Shown here piece after piece: positions 53,579 through 62,851 of a stretch of 64,000 nt of DNA; position 1 is the stretch's first letter, and every line of letters starts with the position of its first letter. The notes beneath the pieces were generated by a model. That model saw nothing but the letters and a program-made list of their open reading frames with translations, was not told the DNA's origin and ran no database searches. The position numbers were made by a program, and so were the translations under genes. The DNA is from Lineus longissimus. Its lineage: Eukaryota; Nemertea; Pilidiophora; Heteronemertea; Lineidae. The stretch lies in the NCBI RefSeq assembly GCF_910592395.1, contig NC_088321.1, positions 9,240,001-9,304,000 on the forward strand, in the 5' to 3' direction.

Positions 53579-56235
53579 AGTGACTGATGCCTACCTGTTA
53601 CCAGCTACAGGTGACCGATAGTGACATTATGAGATGTAACCAGCTACAGGTGACCAATAGCGACATTAGGAGATGTAACCAGCTACAGGTGACCGATAGC
53701 GACATTAGAAGATCAACCAGATCGCTTGGATTTATAAACTGCGAAGGCATCTTAAAGCCTTAGACGCTATATTTCCATCAACCAAATTTCAGGATGCGCA
53801 GCGTTATGTATGTCCAGGTTATGTCCTAAATTTAGTATTTCTGGTTTTAACTAAAAAAGTCTGGACTTATTGCCCCTTTAAGAGTCACTACAGTACCTTC
53901 ATGTCAACGGGTTAACAGTGAAATTGCTTCTTTTATCAAACTTGCATTGTTTACATCCGTCTTATTCAAGTGAACCGTACCGCAATACAAAGGACAATAC
54001 TCCACATAATAGTCTGGTAAAACATATATCACATGCTACAATATAAGATGCTATATATGATTGGCTCACTAAGGCAAAGGAGGCGGCACCTGCAAGCACA
54101 TTGCTCGGGAAAAACATATTTATGGTACAAATAAATTAATCAAAATCAATCAAAGAATGATCTTTCATAAACATTGGAAAGGGATAAATTATATTTCAGA
54201 TTTACAAAGACCAGACAAAACAGTGATACCTTTTGAATCACTGGGACTAAAAGCAACCGAATGGTTCAAATGGAGAGGGTTAATGGATGTTATTATAAAT
54301 AAAGATTTAGGCTTAGACTTTTACAGTTTCTGCGTAGATCTTACATTATTGTAATCAGTGTTAAAAGTCTTAGAGACAATCATGCCCAACGGTATAAATC
54401 AGCCTCAAGTGACTGATGCCTACCTGTAACCAGCTACAGGTGACCGATAGCGACATTAGGAGATGTAACCAGCTACAGGTGACCAATAGCGACATTAGAA
54501 GATCAACCAGATCGCTTGGATTTATCAACTGCGAAGGCATCTTAAAGCCTTAGACGCTATATTTCCATCAACCAAATTTCAGGATGCGCAGCGTTATGTG
54601 TGTCCAGGTTATGTCCTAAATTTAGTATTTCTGGTTTAAACTAAAATTATGGACTTATTGCCCCTTTAAGAGTCATTACAGTACCTTCATGTCAACGGGT
54701 TAACAGTGAAATTGCTTCTTTTATCAAACTTACATTGTTTACATCCGTCTTATTCAAGTGAACCGTACCCCAATACAAAGGACAATACTCCACATAATAG
54801 TCAGGTAAAACATATATCACATGCTACAATATAAGATGTTATATATGATTGGCTCACTAAGGCAAAGGAGGCGGCGCCTGCAAGCACGTGGCTCGGGAAA
54901 AACATATTTATGGTACAAATAAATTAATCAAAATCAATCAAAGAATGATCTTTCATAAACAATGGAAGGGGATAAATTATATTTCAGATTTACAAAGACC
55001 AGACAAAACAGTGATACCTTTTGAATCACTGGGACTAAAAGCAACCGAATGGTTCAAATGGAGAGGTTAATGGATGTTATTATAAATAGAGATTTAGGCT
55101 TATAATTTTAACACTGATAATAATAATATAAGATCTACGCAGAAACTGTAAAAGTCTAAGAGACAATCATGCCCAACGGTATAAATCAGCCTCAAGTGAC
55201 TGATGCCTACCTGTAACCAGCTACAGGTGACCGATAGCGACATTAGGAGATGTAACCAGCTACAGGTGACCAATAGCGACATTAGGAGATGTAACCAGCT
55301 ACAGGTGACCAATAGCGACATTAGAAGATCAACCAGATCGCTTGGATTTATAAACTGCGAAGGCATCTTAAAGCCTTAGACGCTATATTTCCATCAACCA
55401 AATTTCAGGATGCGCAGCGTTATGTATGTCCAGGTTATGTCCTAAATTTAGTATTTCTGGTTTAAACTAAAAAAGTATGGACTTATTGCCCCTTTAAGAG
55501 TCACTACAGTACCTTCATGTCAACGGGTTAACAGTGAAATTGCTTCTTTTATCAAACTTGCATTGTTTACATCCGTCTTATTCAAGTGAACAGTACCCCA
55601 ATACAAAGGACAATACTCCACATAATAGTCTGGTAAAACATATATCACATGCTACAATATAAGATGTCATATATGATTGGCTCACTAAGGCAAAGGAGGC
55701 GGCGCCTGCAAGCACGCGGCTCGGGAAAAACATATTTATGGTACAAATAAATTAATCAAAATCAATCAAAGAATGATCTTTCATAAACATTGGAAAGGGA
55801 TAAATTATATTTCAGATTTACAAAGACCAGACAAAACAGTGATACCTTTTGAATCACTGGGACTAAAAGCAACCGAATGGTTCAAATGGAGAGGTTAATG
55901 GATGTTATTATAAATAAAGATTTAGGCTTATAATTTTAACACTGATAATAATAATATAAGATCTACGCAGAAACTGTAAAAGTCTCAGAGACAATCACGC
56001 CCAACGGTATAAATCAGCCTCAAGTGACTGATGCCTACCTGTAACCAGCTACAGGTGACCGATAGCGACATTATGAGATGTAACCAGCTACAGGTGACCA
56101 ATAGCGACATTAGAAGATCAACCAGATCGCTTGGATTTATCAACTGCGAAGGCATCTTAAAGCCTTAGACGCTATATTTCCATCAACCAAATTTCAGGAT
56201 GTGCAGCGTTATGTATGTCCAGGTTATGTCCTAAA
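53570..56235 (+). repeat. Satellite array B2, left part
   Basis: About three and a half B monomers (anchors near 53571, 54408, 55191 and 56020). The first has the CACATTGCTCGGG variant, the second the GTGTGTCCAGG / AAATTATGG variant. The last is interrupted at CCTAAA by the transposon and resumes at 62873 with TTTAGTATTTCTGG. No gene is seen. Confidence 0.95.
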
Positions 56236-56256
56236 GGGCCTGTTCACTTTCGTTTT
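56236..56256 (+). repeat. Left terminal inverted repeat
   Basis: A 21-bp terminus reading GGGCCTGTTCACTTTCG and then TTTT. It pairs with 62852-62872 with a single mismatch at position 5 (C here, A in the other end read inward). The host AAA immediately outside mirrors the TTT at the other end, so the apparent inverted repeat extends into the target as CTAAAGGGC. Confidence 0.92.
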
Positions 56257-56810
56257 AAGACGTTAAGAAATAGGGTCGTTATGATCACCCTGAATGTTAT
56301 GTCATTACTAGGCCTATAAGGTGATTACATGACCATCTTAGTGAAGTTCGAGTCAGACTGCCCCATTTCCTCTCTGGGGGTGAAAGGTGTTGTTACCCTT
56401 TATAAATTGGTTATGCATTGTTGATTGAGATTACTTGTGGTTGCGTAATGTGCCTTTAGGCCTACTCTCTGGAGAATGTAACACTTTTCCGGATCATAGG
56501 GTCTTTTGGAAGGGAGGATTTTATCAATAATAGGTGCTGAGCTATTCAAAGACAGCACCTGCTTTGTATTCTGTCATTCAGACAATAGAGCTGTGCATGA
56601 ATGAGAACAATCTATTCAACAGATGAGTTTCTGCAGGGACCCTGTCCATGAAAATATTGTCTAATGTCTAGTGTTTGAATAGGGTCAAGGAAACCATAAG
56701 ATGTTACATCATCATTCCTAATAGTTCCTTTTGTCAAGATTCCAGCATGCTTTCTACCATCAGAACACATTAGACGTTTGTGCATTGAATGAAGACTGCC
56801 AGCTTTAGAC
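56257..56810 (+). other. Transposon 5' noncoding region
   Basis: No convincing coding sequence. A 66-codon minus-strand frame (56612-56812) covers part of it but resembles nothing I recognise. Transcription probably starts here, because the first credible exon opens at 56811. Confidence 0.5.
56401..56406 (+). promoter_or_regulatory. Possible TATA box
   Basis: TATAAA lies about 405 bp upstream of the proposed first ATG. There is no initiator or transcript evidence, and a TATAAA hexamer can occur by chance in AT-rich DNA. Confidence 0.2.
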
Positions 56811-56921
56811 ATGGTGCTCCATGTATGTGAAGGTTGTGGGGCATTGATACATGAGAGTGGACAGCGAATTTCGAATCTACAAAGACATCTTCGGCATTAC
56901 TGCATAAATAGAGATTTGTTT
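56811..56921 (+). CDS. Exon 1: C2HC zinc-finger-like motif
   Basis: Thirty-seven codons opening with ATG at 56811, the first ATG after an in-frame stop at 56790-56792. The peptide contains CEGCGALIHESG and LQRHLRHYC, giving C-x2-C-x16-H-x4-C (Cys6, Cys9, His26, Cys31), the spacing of a small DNA-binding zinc finger. It ends TTT|GTAAGT, a strong 5' splice site in phase 0. Joining to the acceptor at 57567 keeps the frame of the transposase exon. Related Harbinger-type elements supply DNA binding in a separate Myb-like protein, so an attached finger would be a different arrangement. No transcript evidence is available. Confidence 0.6.
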
Positions 56922-59900
56922 GTAAGTATTATCCTCCGAACTATGTGAACCAATGCATTTCGAACATCGTCGATTTCCCGATTTGAGCAGCTTTGCCATC
57001 CTGTTGGTGAGGGTTTTGTATAGACCTCTTGCCTTTGTCCGATAAAGGGGCTGATGGAGGGGGGGGGGGGGCTAATTCTAATGTCGTTTATACATTGTGA
57101 ATCCCTATATCTTAAAATCTACTGGACCGATTTTCACCAAACTTTTTCTGCTTGTAGACATGATAAACATTCTACAGAGATTTGTAAAAAAATGGTATGT
57201 TGCTGATCTAGACTTTCAGTAAAATGTTTGGCGAAAATCGGCCAAGTTGATTTTGAGATACAGGGATTCACAATTCATGAAGCCATTAGAATTTACCCCC
57301 GGCCAATCGGCCCCTGAGTCAGACTAAGGCAAGAGGTCTATTCATTGAAGAGGGTGTGTACATACGACCCAGGCCAACAGGTGGCCATTGTCAAATTCGG
57401 GAAAGCCACCATGTTTGAAAATCCTCTGGAGTACTGTAAACCTCTTAAATGTTTTTCTCGTTAAACGCAAAAATACAAGTAAAAGGCACGAAATTGTGCA
57501 AAGTGTCATGTGCAAAGTGTCATGTATAACTCACTAGTAACTGCAACAATTCCTTGTTCTATTACAGGCTCAATATCACCAAGGTAATCCAGACGTCCAA
57601 GGCAATGGGACAATTGATGGTCAACATGATGACGCTGATACTGCCACCCATGATGAACCAATCGGCACCGCCAGCCATGATGAACCAATGGACACCGCCA
57701 GCCATGATGAACCAATGGACACCGCCTCTTCTGATGATGAACCGGAGACTGCTGCTAACAACGACGTAGACTCTGAAACTGCCAGTCCCAACGATAGGCC
57801 TGGCCAAACCTCCAGCCGCAGTGAAAACAACACTGATGGAACATATGTTTATGGGGTATCAGACAGTTGCTATGATGCTGAGTTTCCAAGACATGAATGG
57901 CCTGAGAACCGACGACGGGACTGGAATCACATGCGAAAGCCATGGATGATGCCAGATTGGAAGCTAGAGAATTTCACAGGCATGAAAAAGGAACAGTTCT
58001 GGCTGCTTGTGTGGGAGCATCAGCAGGGGAGGACCCAGAAGTCAACCTGCCGTAGTTTGGATCCTTCTGCTAGAGTATTGTTGTATCGGCACAAAATGCG
58101 GAGTAACGTAGAGTTTCGTGATTTGGCTGCGTACTTTGATATAGGTCTGCCAACTGCCAATGACATTTTCTGGACTGAGTTGTGTGCTGACATTCTCAAT
58201 AGCTCAAGCCTTCCATTGCAGTGGTTTGGTAACCTAAGTGACTCTGAGAAAAATGATGTTTACTCCAATATGAAAGGTCGAGAATCCCCCATCCATAGTG
58301 AGTTGCTGTCCTACTTTTCTGATCCAAAAGATGGTTCTTCAAGGATGCCTGTTGCTGCAAGCATGGATTCTAAAAAAGTGAAGGTGCAGAACTCAATGGA
58401 TTATGAGCAACAGAAGGATTGTTATTATTCCAAAAAGGGAGGGCATTTCATAACCTTTTCTACTTTGGTGGATACTACAGGACATGTGGTTTTGACACTT
58501 CCTGTGGCTGCAGCAGCCACCCCAAGGTGTGGTGATAGCAATCTGTGTGGTGTTGAGTTGCAATTATGCGAAAGTCAGGCTGACAGTGAGGTCGCACCTC
58601 AGGGACTTCTGTCTCTCCTTCAAGGAACCTCGGACTACTTCGTGATACTCGCTGTGGACAAGGGGTACATCTATGTGCCACATAATGTAAGCCAACAAAA
58701 TGTGACAAATCTGAAGCAGTGGTGTTCTGAGAATGGTTGCAGGCTAATATGGCCTAGTGAGGGGGATGAGGATATTCTCCAAGTTGATCCAACAAGTGGT
58801 AAAATTGAGATGACGGCATCTCCTAGCGACCCTGTTCTCACAAAAAACAGCAAAATCATAGTTGGAAAGCTCAGATTCGGAGTAGAACAATTTCATGGAG
58901 CTATTGCTGATGAAAAAATCCTGGACATAATACCTTATCAGTTCCTCCAACCACTTGGAGAACAATTTTGCAACAAATATGGTATACCTAATGATTATGT
59001 GAATTGTCCTCGTATCTACCTTATATGGCTAGCTGCAGTGTCACATTTCAATCAGTTCCATGCAAAATTCAACATAAAGTTCGTGGATGATCAGGAGCAG
59101 GTTCGCCTGGCGAAGCTGATTAAGCACCGACTCAACATCAGTAACTTCCTGCATGACCCCTCAGTCACTCTTCCTCCTCATGTGCTGCAGTTCCCTTCTG
59201 CCAGGAGTATTCAGTGGAACAGTGTTGAAGTCGGAGACATTGGTCAACTCAGAGACCGCCTTGACTTGCCGGCTCTTAGTGCACAGCAGATATACGAATT
59301 CACTCTTGGACCGTACTTGGTTCGTAGGGGTTGTTCTTACATTACCCATTGTAAGCAACTCGAAATCGGTGCTCAAATGGGCCAATTCGAAAGTATTGCT
59401 GAATACTGGGACATGGCACGTGAACTTCCAGTTACCACCCGTGTTTACTTCACAAATGTCGATGAGATTCCGGATGGCTGGAACAATGAAACTTACTTCC
59501 AGTGGCCCGAGACAGGAGTGACCATCATAACGATGAAAATGCCATCGGCAAACAGGACGAACAGAAACCCGGGGAACATGAAACGGCCTCTAGTAGTGTT
59601 CACACAGAGTGGTTCACCGAGGAACAGCGAGTTGGAGAACTATCTAGGATTTACTGGGCCGCTACAGAGACTTTGTGGTTGGACTTGTGGGACAGCTGCC
59701 AAGAGGGACCTTGGCTCCCGTATGCTCACGTCAGATGCCCATGTAGCCGCACTTCTGATGATACTGTGTGCTGAGGAGAGGTTTCGGGATCCTGTAGTAA
59801 GAAAATGTCATCTAGCCGACCCAAAGCTGCCAGAACCCCTTCAGCCTCGCTACACTGCGCCAAGGGGTCGCACACCAGTTTTCCGTAGGACACAAAGACA

Positions 59901-60829
59901 ACGCCCACCACAACAGAGCACAAGTCCCCAACAATCTGAGATCCCTGACACCCATGAGTCTGAAGTGACCAACATTGCTGATGTGGACAGGAATGATGAG
60001 CCCATGCCGCCCCAATATCCAGGATCACGACTGATCAATGACGCAAACATTTGCTACAGCAATGCTGTGCTCCAGTGTTTAAATCATGTGAATCTTGGCC
60101 AGCACATACAAGGTGATCAACCAAATCTTGTGGACAACACCTTTCTTGATATTTGTGCCAGGATGGCTGGACAGGGTGCACCTTTCTCTGTCCAGGAACT
60201 CATTACCACTCTGAATACCACAATTAATGGGAGAGGGTATGTGCTAGGAGTATACCAGGATGCAGGAGAATTTCTAATGAGCTTGTTGGAAAAACTCAGT
60301 ATACCTGAAGGAGTTCTCACTTCGTGGCCAGGGCAATTCCACTGCCCCCTTGGGGCACATTGACTTACAGTTGGTGAGGGATGGCACCGTGTTAAGGATT
60401 AACGTTCCACGTGGCCCCCAAGCAGTGTCACTTATCGATCTTTACCATGATCACTTTGCAAATTCAGGTATTCTCCAGGGTCACTGTCAATTCCAAGGAC
60501 GAAATGGGAGAGTCTGTGAACGCCACTCGCAGGGGTTTCAGATCACTGTAGATGGACCTATAACTATAATCGAGGTCAACAGACGATCAGGCAATCAAAA
60601 GTGCATGACCAAGATTAGACCTCCAGAGGGAGGTACCCTAGATGGCAAGATAATTCAAGGCATCATGTGCCATTCTGGGGACCAGTGCAATGTGGGCCAC
60701 TGGTTCGCCTATCTAAGAGACCCCAACAACATCTGGTGGAGGATGGATGATGATAGGCAACCAGTGGCTGCATCACTTTGGGACCAACAAGGGAACAACT
60801 TTACCCTGAATGTTTTCTTTTTGGCCTAG
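56811..60829 (+). CDS. Zinc finger-DDE transposase-USP fusion gene (2 exons, frameshifted)
   Basis: Proposed gene model: exon 1 at 56811-56921, intron 56922-57567, exon 2 from 57568 to the stop at 60827-60829, with a 1-nt frame change near 60345-60360; about 1,120 residues. Domains in order: C2HC zinc-finger-like motif (residues 6-31), acidic HDEPMDTAS repeats, helix-turn-helix, DDE catalytic core, a region of unknown function, a basic Pro/Arg-rich linker, and a USP-type cysteine-peptidase domain. The transposase would bind the TIRs and catalyse excision and integration at AAATTT. The USP domain might remove ubiquitin from the transposase or host factors, which is inference. No other gene of comparable size is visible in the element. 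The frame change means this copy is inactive in the USP part, carries a sequence error, or uses programmed frameshifting. Confidence 0.7.
57021..57340. mobile_element. Fold-back MITE-like element nested in the intron
   Basis: About 320 bp whose two halves are inverted repeats of each other. The left end TAGACCTCTTGCCTTTGTC matches the reverse complement of the right end GACTAAGGCAAGAGGTCTA almost exactly. Pairing continues inward through AATTCTAATG, ATTGTGAATCCCTATATCTT and CCGATTTTCACCAAA, with scattered mismatches, into a short centre near 57150-57220. No coding capacity. I could not define a target duplication with confidence (TA or longer). Its position suggests a small non-autonomous transposon that jumped into the larger one. 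Confidence 0.75.
57059..57071 (+). repeat. G13 homopolymer
   Basis: Thirteen consecutive G inside the left arm of the fold-back element. A second 13-G run lies at 61699-61711. Such runs are error-prone in sequencing, so the length is uncertain. Confidence 0.9.
57568..60363 (+). CDS. Exon 2: DDE transposase and N-terminal half of USP domain
   Basis: Open from the acceptor at 57567 to TGA at 60361-60363. The first in-exon ATG that gives a long frame is at 57688 (891 codons; numbering below starts there). Residues ~92-170 are helical and hold an HTH of IS5/Harbinger type (RSNVEFRDLAAYFDIGLPTA). The catalytic triad fits Asp227 (ASMDSKKVKV), Asp324 (LAVDKGYIYVP) and Glu400 (LRFGVEQFHG), spaced 97 and 76 residues. 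Residues ~484-700 contain LSAQQIYEFTLGPYLVRRG, perhaps related to accessory regions of ISL2EU-like proteins (weak). Residues ~712-775 are basic and Pro/Gln-rich. The USP Cys box is at 780-800 (NDANICYSNAVLQCL, Cys789), followed by QDAGEFLMSLL. The final three residues come from the shifted frame. Confidence 0.85.
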   Translation, partial: AQYHQGNPDVQGNGTIDGQHDDADTATHDEPIGTASHDEPMDTASHDEPMDTASSDDEPETAANNDVDSETASPNDRPGQTSSRSENNTDGTYVYGVSDSCYDAEFPRHEWPENRRRDWNHMRKPWMMPDWKLENFTGMKKEQFWLLVWEHQQGRTQKSTCRSLDPSARVLLYRHKMRSNVEFRDLAAYFDIGLPTANDIFWTELCADILNSSSLPLQWFGNLSDSEKNDVYSNMKGRESPIHSELLSYFSDPKDGSSRMPVAASMDSKKVKVQNSMDYEQQKDCYYSKKGGHFITFSTLVDTTGHVVLTLPVAAAATPRCGDSNLCGVELQLCESQADSEVAPQGLLSLLQGTSDYFVILAVDKGYIYVPHNVSQQNVTNLKQWCSENGCRLIWPSEGDEDILQVDPTSGKIEMTASPSDPVLTKNSKIIVGKLRFGVEQFHGAIADEKILDIIPYQFLQPLGEQFCNKYGIPNDYVNCPRIYLIWLAAVSHFNQFHAKFNIKFVDDQEQVRLAKLIKHRLNISNFLHDPSVTLPPHVLQFPSARSIQWNSVEVGDIGQLRDRLDLPALSAQQIYEFTLGPYLVRRGCSYITHCKQLEIGAQMGQFESIAEYWDMARELPVTTRVYFTNVDEIPDGWNNETYFQWPETGVTIITMKMPSANRTNRNPGNMKRPLVVFTQSGSPRNSELENYLGFTGPLQRLCGWTCGTAAKRDLGSRMLTSDAHVAALLMILCAEERFRDPVVRKCHLADPKLPEPLQPRYTAPRGRTPVFRRTQRQRPPQQSTSPQQSEIPDTHESEVTNIADVDRNDEPMPPQYPGSRLINDANICYSNAVLQCLNHVNLGQHIQGDQPNLVDNTFLDICARMAGQGAPFSVQELITTLNTTINGRGYVLGVYQDAGEFLMSLLEKLSIPEGVLTSWPGQFHCPLGAH
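57649..57741 (+). repeat. 27-bp coding tandem repeat (HDEPMDTAS)
   Basis: About three and a half copies of CATGATGAACCAATGGACAC plus CGCCAGC, spaced 27 bp (57649, 57676, 57703). Each encodes the acidic nonapeptide HDEPMDTAS (the first copy has IG for MD). The repeat lies in the presumed flexible linker between zinc finger and HTH, and its length may vary between copies of the element. Confidence 0.85.
60341..60363 (+). other. Frame change inside the USP domain
   Basis: Frame 1 ends CAC TGC CCC CTT GGG GCA CAT TGA. The downstream USP residues are in frame 2, reading TTG GGG CAC ATT GAC. The two frames overlap in the run GCCCCCTTGGGG, and both read Pro-Leu-Gly there. Removing one C or one G from these homopolymers would restore one continuous reading frame, so a 1-bp insertion (mutation or sequencing error) is the simplest cause. 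Programmed +1 shifting or a tiny intron are alternatives; no good splice pair is visible. Confidence 0.75.
60350..60829 (+). CDS. C-terminal half of USP-type peptidase domain
   Basis: About 159 codons in frame 2, ending at TAG 60827-60829; there is no ATG at its start, so it is a continuation and not an independent gene. It contains the USP His box GHWFAYLRDPNNIWWRMDDD, with the presumed catalytic His at 60698-60700 and the Asp cluster at 60746-60754. This matches the USP pattern G-H-(Y/W)-xx-Y-xR-...-W-xx-x-D-D. ITIIEVNRRSG upstream corresponds to the strand that usually reads l-x-i-x-L-x-R-F. The zinc-binding CxxC fingers found in many USPs are not evident, so the domain is compact. Together with the Cys box of the preceding frame it holds the expected Cys, His and Asp. 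Confidence 0.8.
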   Translation: MGHIDLQLVRDGTVLRINVPRGPQAVSLIDLYHDHFANSGILQGHCQFQGRNGRVCERHSQGFQITVDGPITIIEVNRRSGNQKCMTKIRPPEGGTLDGKIIQGIMCHSGDQCNVGHWFAYLRDPNNIWWRMDDDRQPVAASLWDQQGNNFTLNVFFLA

Positions 60830-61070
60830 ACTATGTTCATAAAAGCAGTTTGACTAGATTCATATGATTCATATGATTCTGACGTTCAATTTTTGGCCTA
60901 GACTGTGTTCATAGCATACTTTAGCTGGATTCAAGTCCTGGATTATTTGTTGTTCCATTGGATACTGAGGTGATTTGACGTTTGGCCTAGACTGTGTTCA
61001 TAACGTACTTTGCTGGATTCAAGTCCTGGATTATCTTTTGTTCCTTTGGATTACTGGTGATTCTGACTGT
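60821..61070 (+). repeat. Three direct repeats at the 3' end of the gene
   Basis: TTGGCCTAGACTGTGTTCAT recurs at 60821 (as ACTATG), 60893 and 60982. The second and third copies continue with ACTTT-GCTGGATTCAAGTCC and TGGATTAT, then a GGAT-ACTG-GTGATT block. The first copy includes the last two codons and the TAG stop, so the repeat seems to have grown from the gene terminus by local duplication. Spacing is 72 and 89 bp. Confidence 0.85.
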
Positions 61071-61235
61071 GGATAAACTGATGGGGATGTGACTGATGAT
61101 TCCATTTATGGGCAGTTGATTGCAGATAGGTAGGACAACCTATACCATAAGTTTTATTCTCTAATAACCAGTGTCGTTTTTCAATTTCAGATGCGTTGCA
61201 GGCTTCACAGTAGTATATCAATAGCATGGCCAGAC

Positions 61236-61241
61236 AATAAA
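61236..61241 (+). terminator. Possible polyadenylation signal
   Basis: AATAAA about 407 bp beyond the TAG stop, on the coding strand. It is the first canonical hexamer I noticed after the gene. No cleavage-site evidence. Confidence 0.35.
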
Positions 61242-61698
61242 TTCCTCGGGCAATTAGAAGAATAACAATGTTCAGATGACAATTGCTAAAATAGTTTGGG
61301 TTTAATTTTGAAAGAATAATGTGTTAAATTAGATATGGGGTTATTTGTCACAAATAACACTTCCAGTGTATGTCTCAGAGGTAATCATCATTTCATTTGC
61401 CACACTTGACATCAGTGCCACCATTGGAGAAAAGATAAACAACTGGTCATAATCTGCCACCTCGCCCCAGGCAAAAATGATTGATCGCACATGCGCACTT
61501 GGGATGTTTTCCTGGTTTGCAAATTCTGTCCGATTGTTTCTCTTTACTCCTATGGTGGCGCTGATGATGATTTTGGCAACCTCATGTAATCAAATCCATT
61601 TGTTGTTGAACTAAAAATGTATGCCTTGCACGGTTCAACACAAGTTCTGTTCATAGAAGAAAAAACAAACTACAATAATAAGCTATATCACACTGATC

Positions 61699-61711
61699 GG
61701 GGGGGGGGGGG
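61699..61711 (+). repeat. Second G13 homopolymer
   Basis: Thirteen G within the 3' noncoding region, following CACTGATC. No function inferred; its length may be inaccurate. Confidence 0.9.
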
Positions 61712-62851
61712 AACATCAAACCAGAAGGCCAAATGCTTGCTCTTTCCCTTATCATCTAAAGCATTCATTGCCATACAAAGTCCTCTTATTGGTGTGTCTG
61801 TCCCCTAAGTCCACTGGGTAGTTTTCACTGCATGCAGTTCATTGTGGTGGGTGCTTCACAATTGAGGGATTTCAAGCATGCCTAGTATAGATGTGTTGAC
61901 AGTAGGCTTATGAACACCAAACTATACTTTTCTCACAAATGAAATGGTACTGGTATCCGCTTTCATATTTGCCATTGGTTTCATTTGTTAGAAACACCCT
62001 GAAGAAAAAAAAGGCAACAGGAAGACTGGTCATATCCAGGGGAAAACCCAACTCTTATCTGTAGCAAATGCGATGAAATGGTTCATTTTATTATCATTTC
62101 TTTTCTTTCTGATGTCCATTTGGATTTGATCACTTTTATAGACATCATTCATTCTCATTATGCCCTCTTGATGAAGAACAAGTCATTTTTATGAAAGAGT
62201 AGGGCCATATTGAGATTCAATACATTTATTACGACATTTTTAGGAGCTAAAAGTAAAGAAAACTATTAGAAAGTTCATCAGCAGTAGGCCCAGGTAACTC
62301 AAACAATTGGCTTTTTGTGTCCTTCAATAGGAAAATGATGGCAGCTCAGCACATCTGCCATTCTATAGGCCTATGAACCCTAGGCCTTCATTGTTCACTG
62401 TGGCCATTGTTGTCCAGCACGCAGTGCACACCCCCACAGTTGAATGGTTCAATCTGCTGTGTTACAAACAGATTCATGTAATACCCAACTCGAAGTAATG
62501 AATGGCTATTTTTAAAATGGCTTGAGGAATTAATAGTTCATCTGAGGTCAACTCTCCCTTAAACGATGAATTTCAAAGTCATTTTTTGGGGTGTTTCTGA
62601 TAATTATGAATCAAATTATTGGATTATTTGGAGCTCTCATGACCGGCACAACCCATTTCTGAAGTAATATTTAGAAAATCATGGCATTTTCACAAGGCCT
62701 AATCAGTTCAATTGTTCTTTTGTCTTAGTTAATGACAAGTAAACGAATTGTCATTTCACCCAATATTAATCATTTTAATCATTGTATCATCCCTGCAATT
62801 TTCAAATTCCTCGCTTTTTCCGTTTTCCCAAGGATCACAAAACTTGGTCAC

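Larger units (their letters stand above)
56922..57567 (+). other. Intron 1 of the transposase gene
   Basis: A 646-bp candidate intron with donor GTAAGTATT and acceptor TTCCTTGTTCTATTACAG, which has a clear pyrimidine tract. Both ends are phase 0 and join two frames that would otherwise be separate. It contains a 13-G run, a fold-back MITE-like element (57021-57340) and a tandem 14-bp repeat (GTGCAAAGTGTCAT twice, about 57496-57523). No coding frame of note lies inside. Confidence 0.6.
61071..62851 (+). other. Transposon 3' noncoding region
   Basis: About 1.8 kb without a credible gene on either strand; the longest frame (61617-61808) is 63 codons, runs through the G13 tract and resembles nothing. 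The region is AT-rich with small palindromes such as CTATAGGCCTAT near 62363. A TTTTTCAATTTCAG acceptor-like string ends at 61190. A second, heavily spliced gene cannot be excluded. Confidence 0.5.

Noticed and set aside
57506-57943. Several antisense and alternate-frame ORFs over the transposase exon (for example 57562-57807 minus, 59726-60028 minus, 59153-59521 plus)
   Set aside because: They overlap the long transposase/USP frame, which has recognisable motifs, and several derive from the 27-bp coding repeat read in other frames.
61617-61808. 63-codon frame in the transposon 3' region
   Set aside because: It reads through a G13 tract, has no recognisable motif and is no longer than expected by chance.
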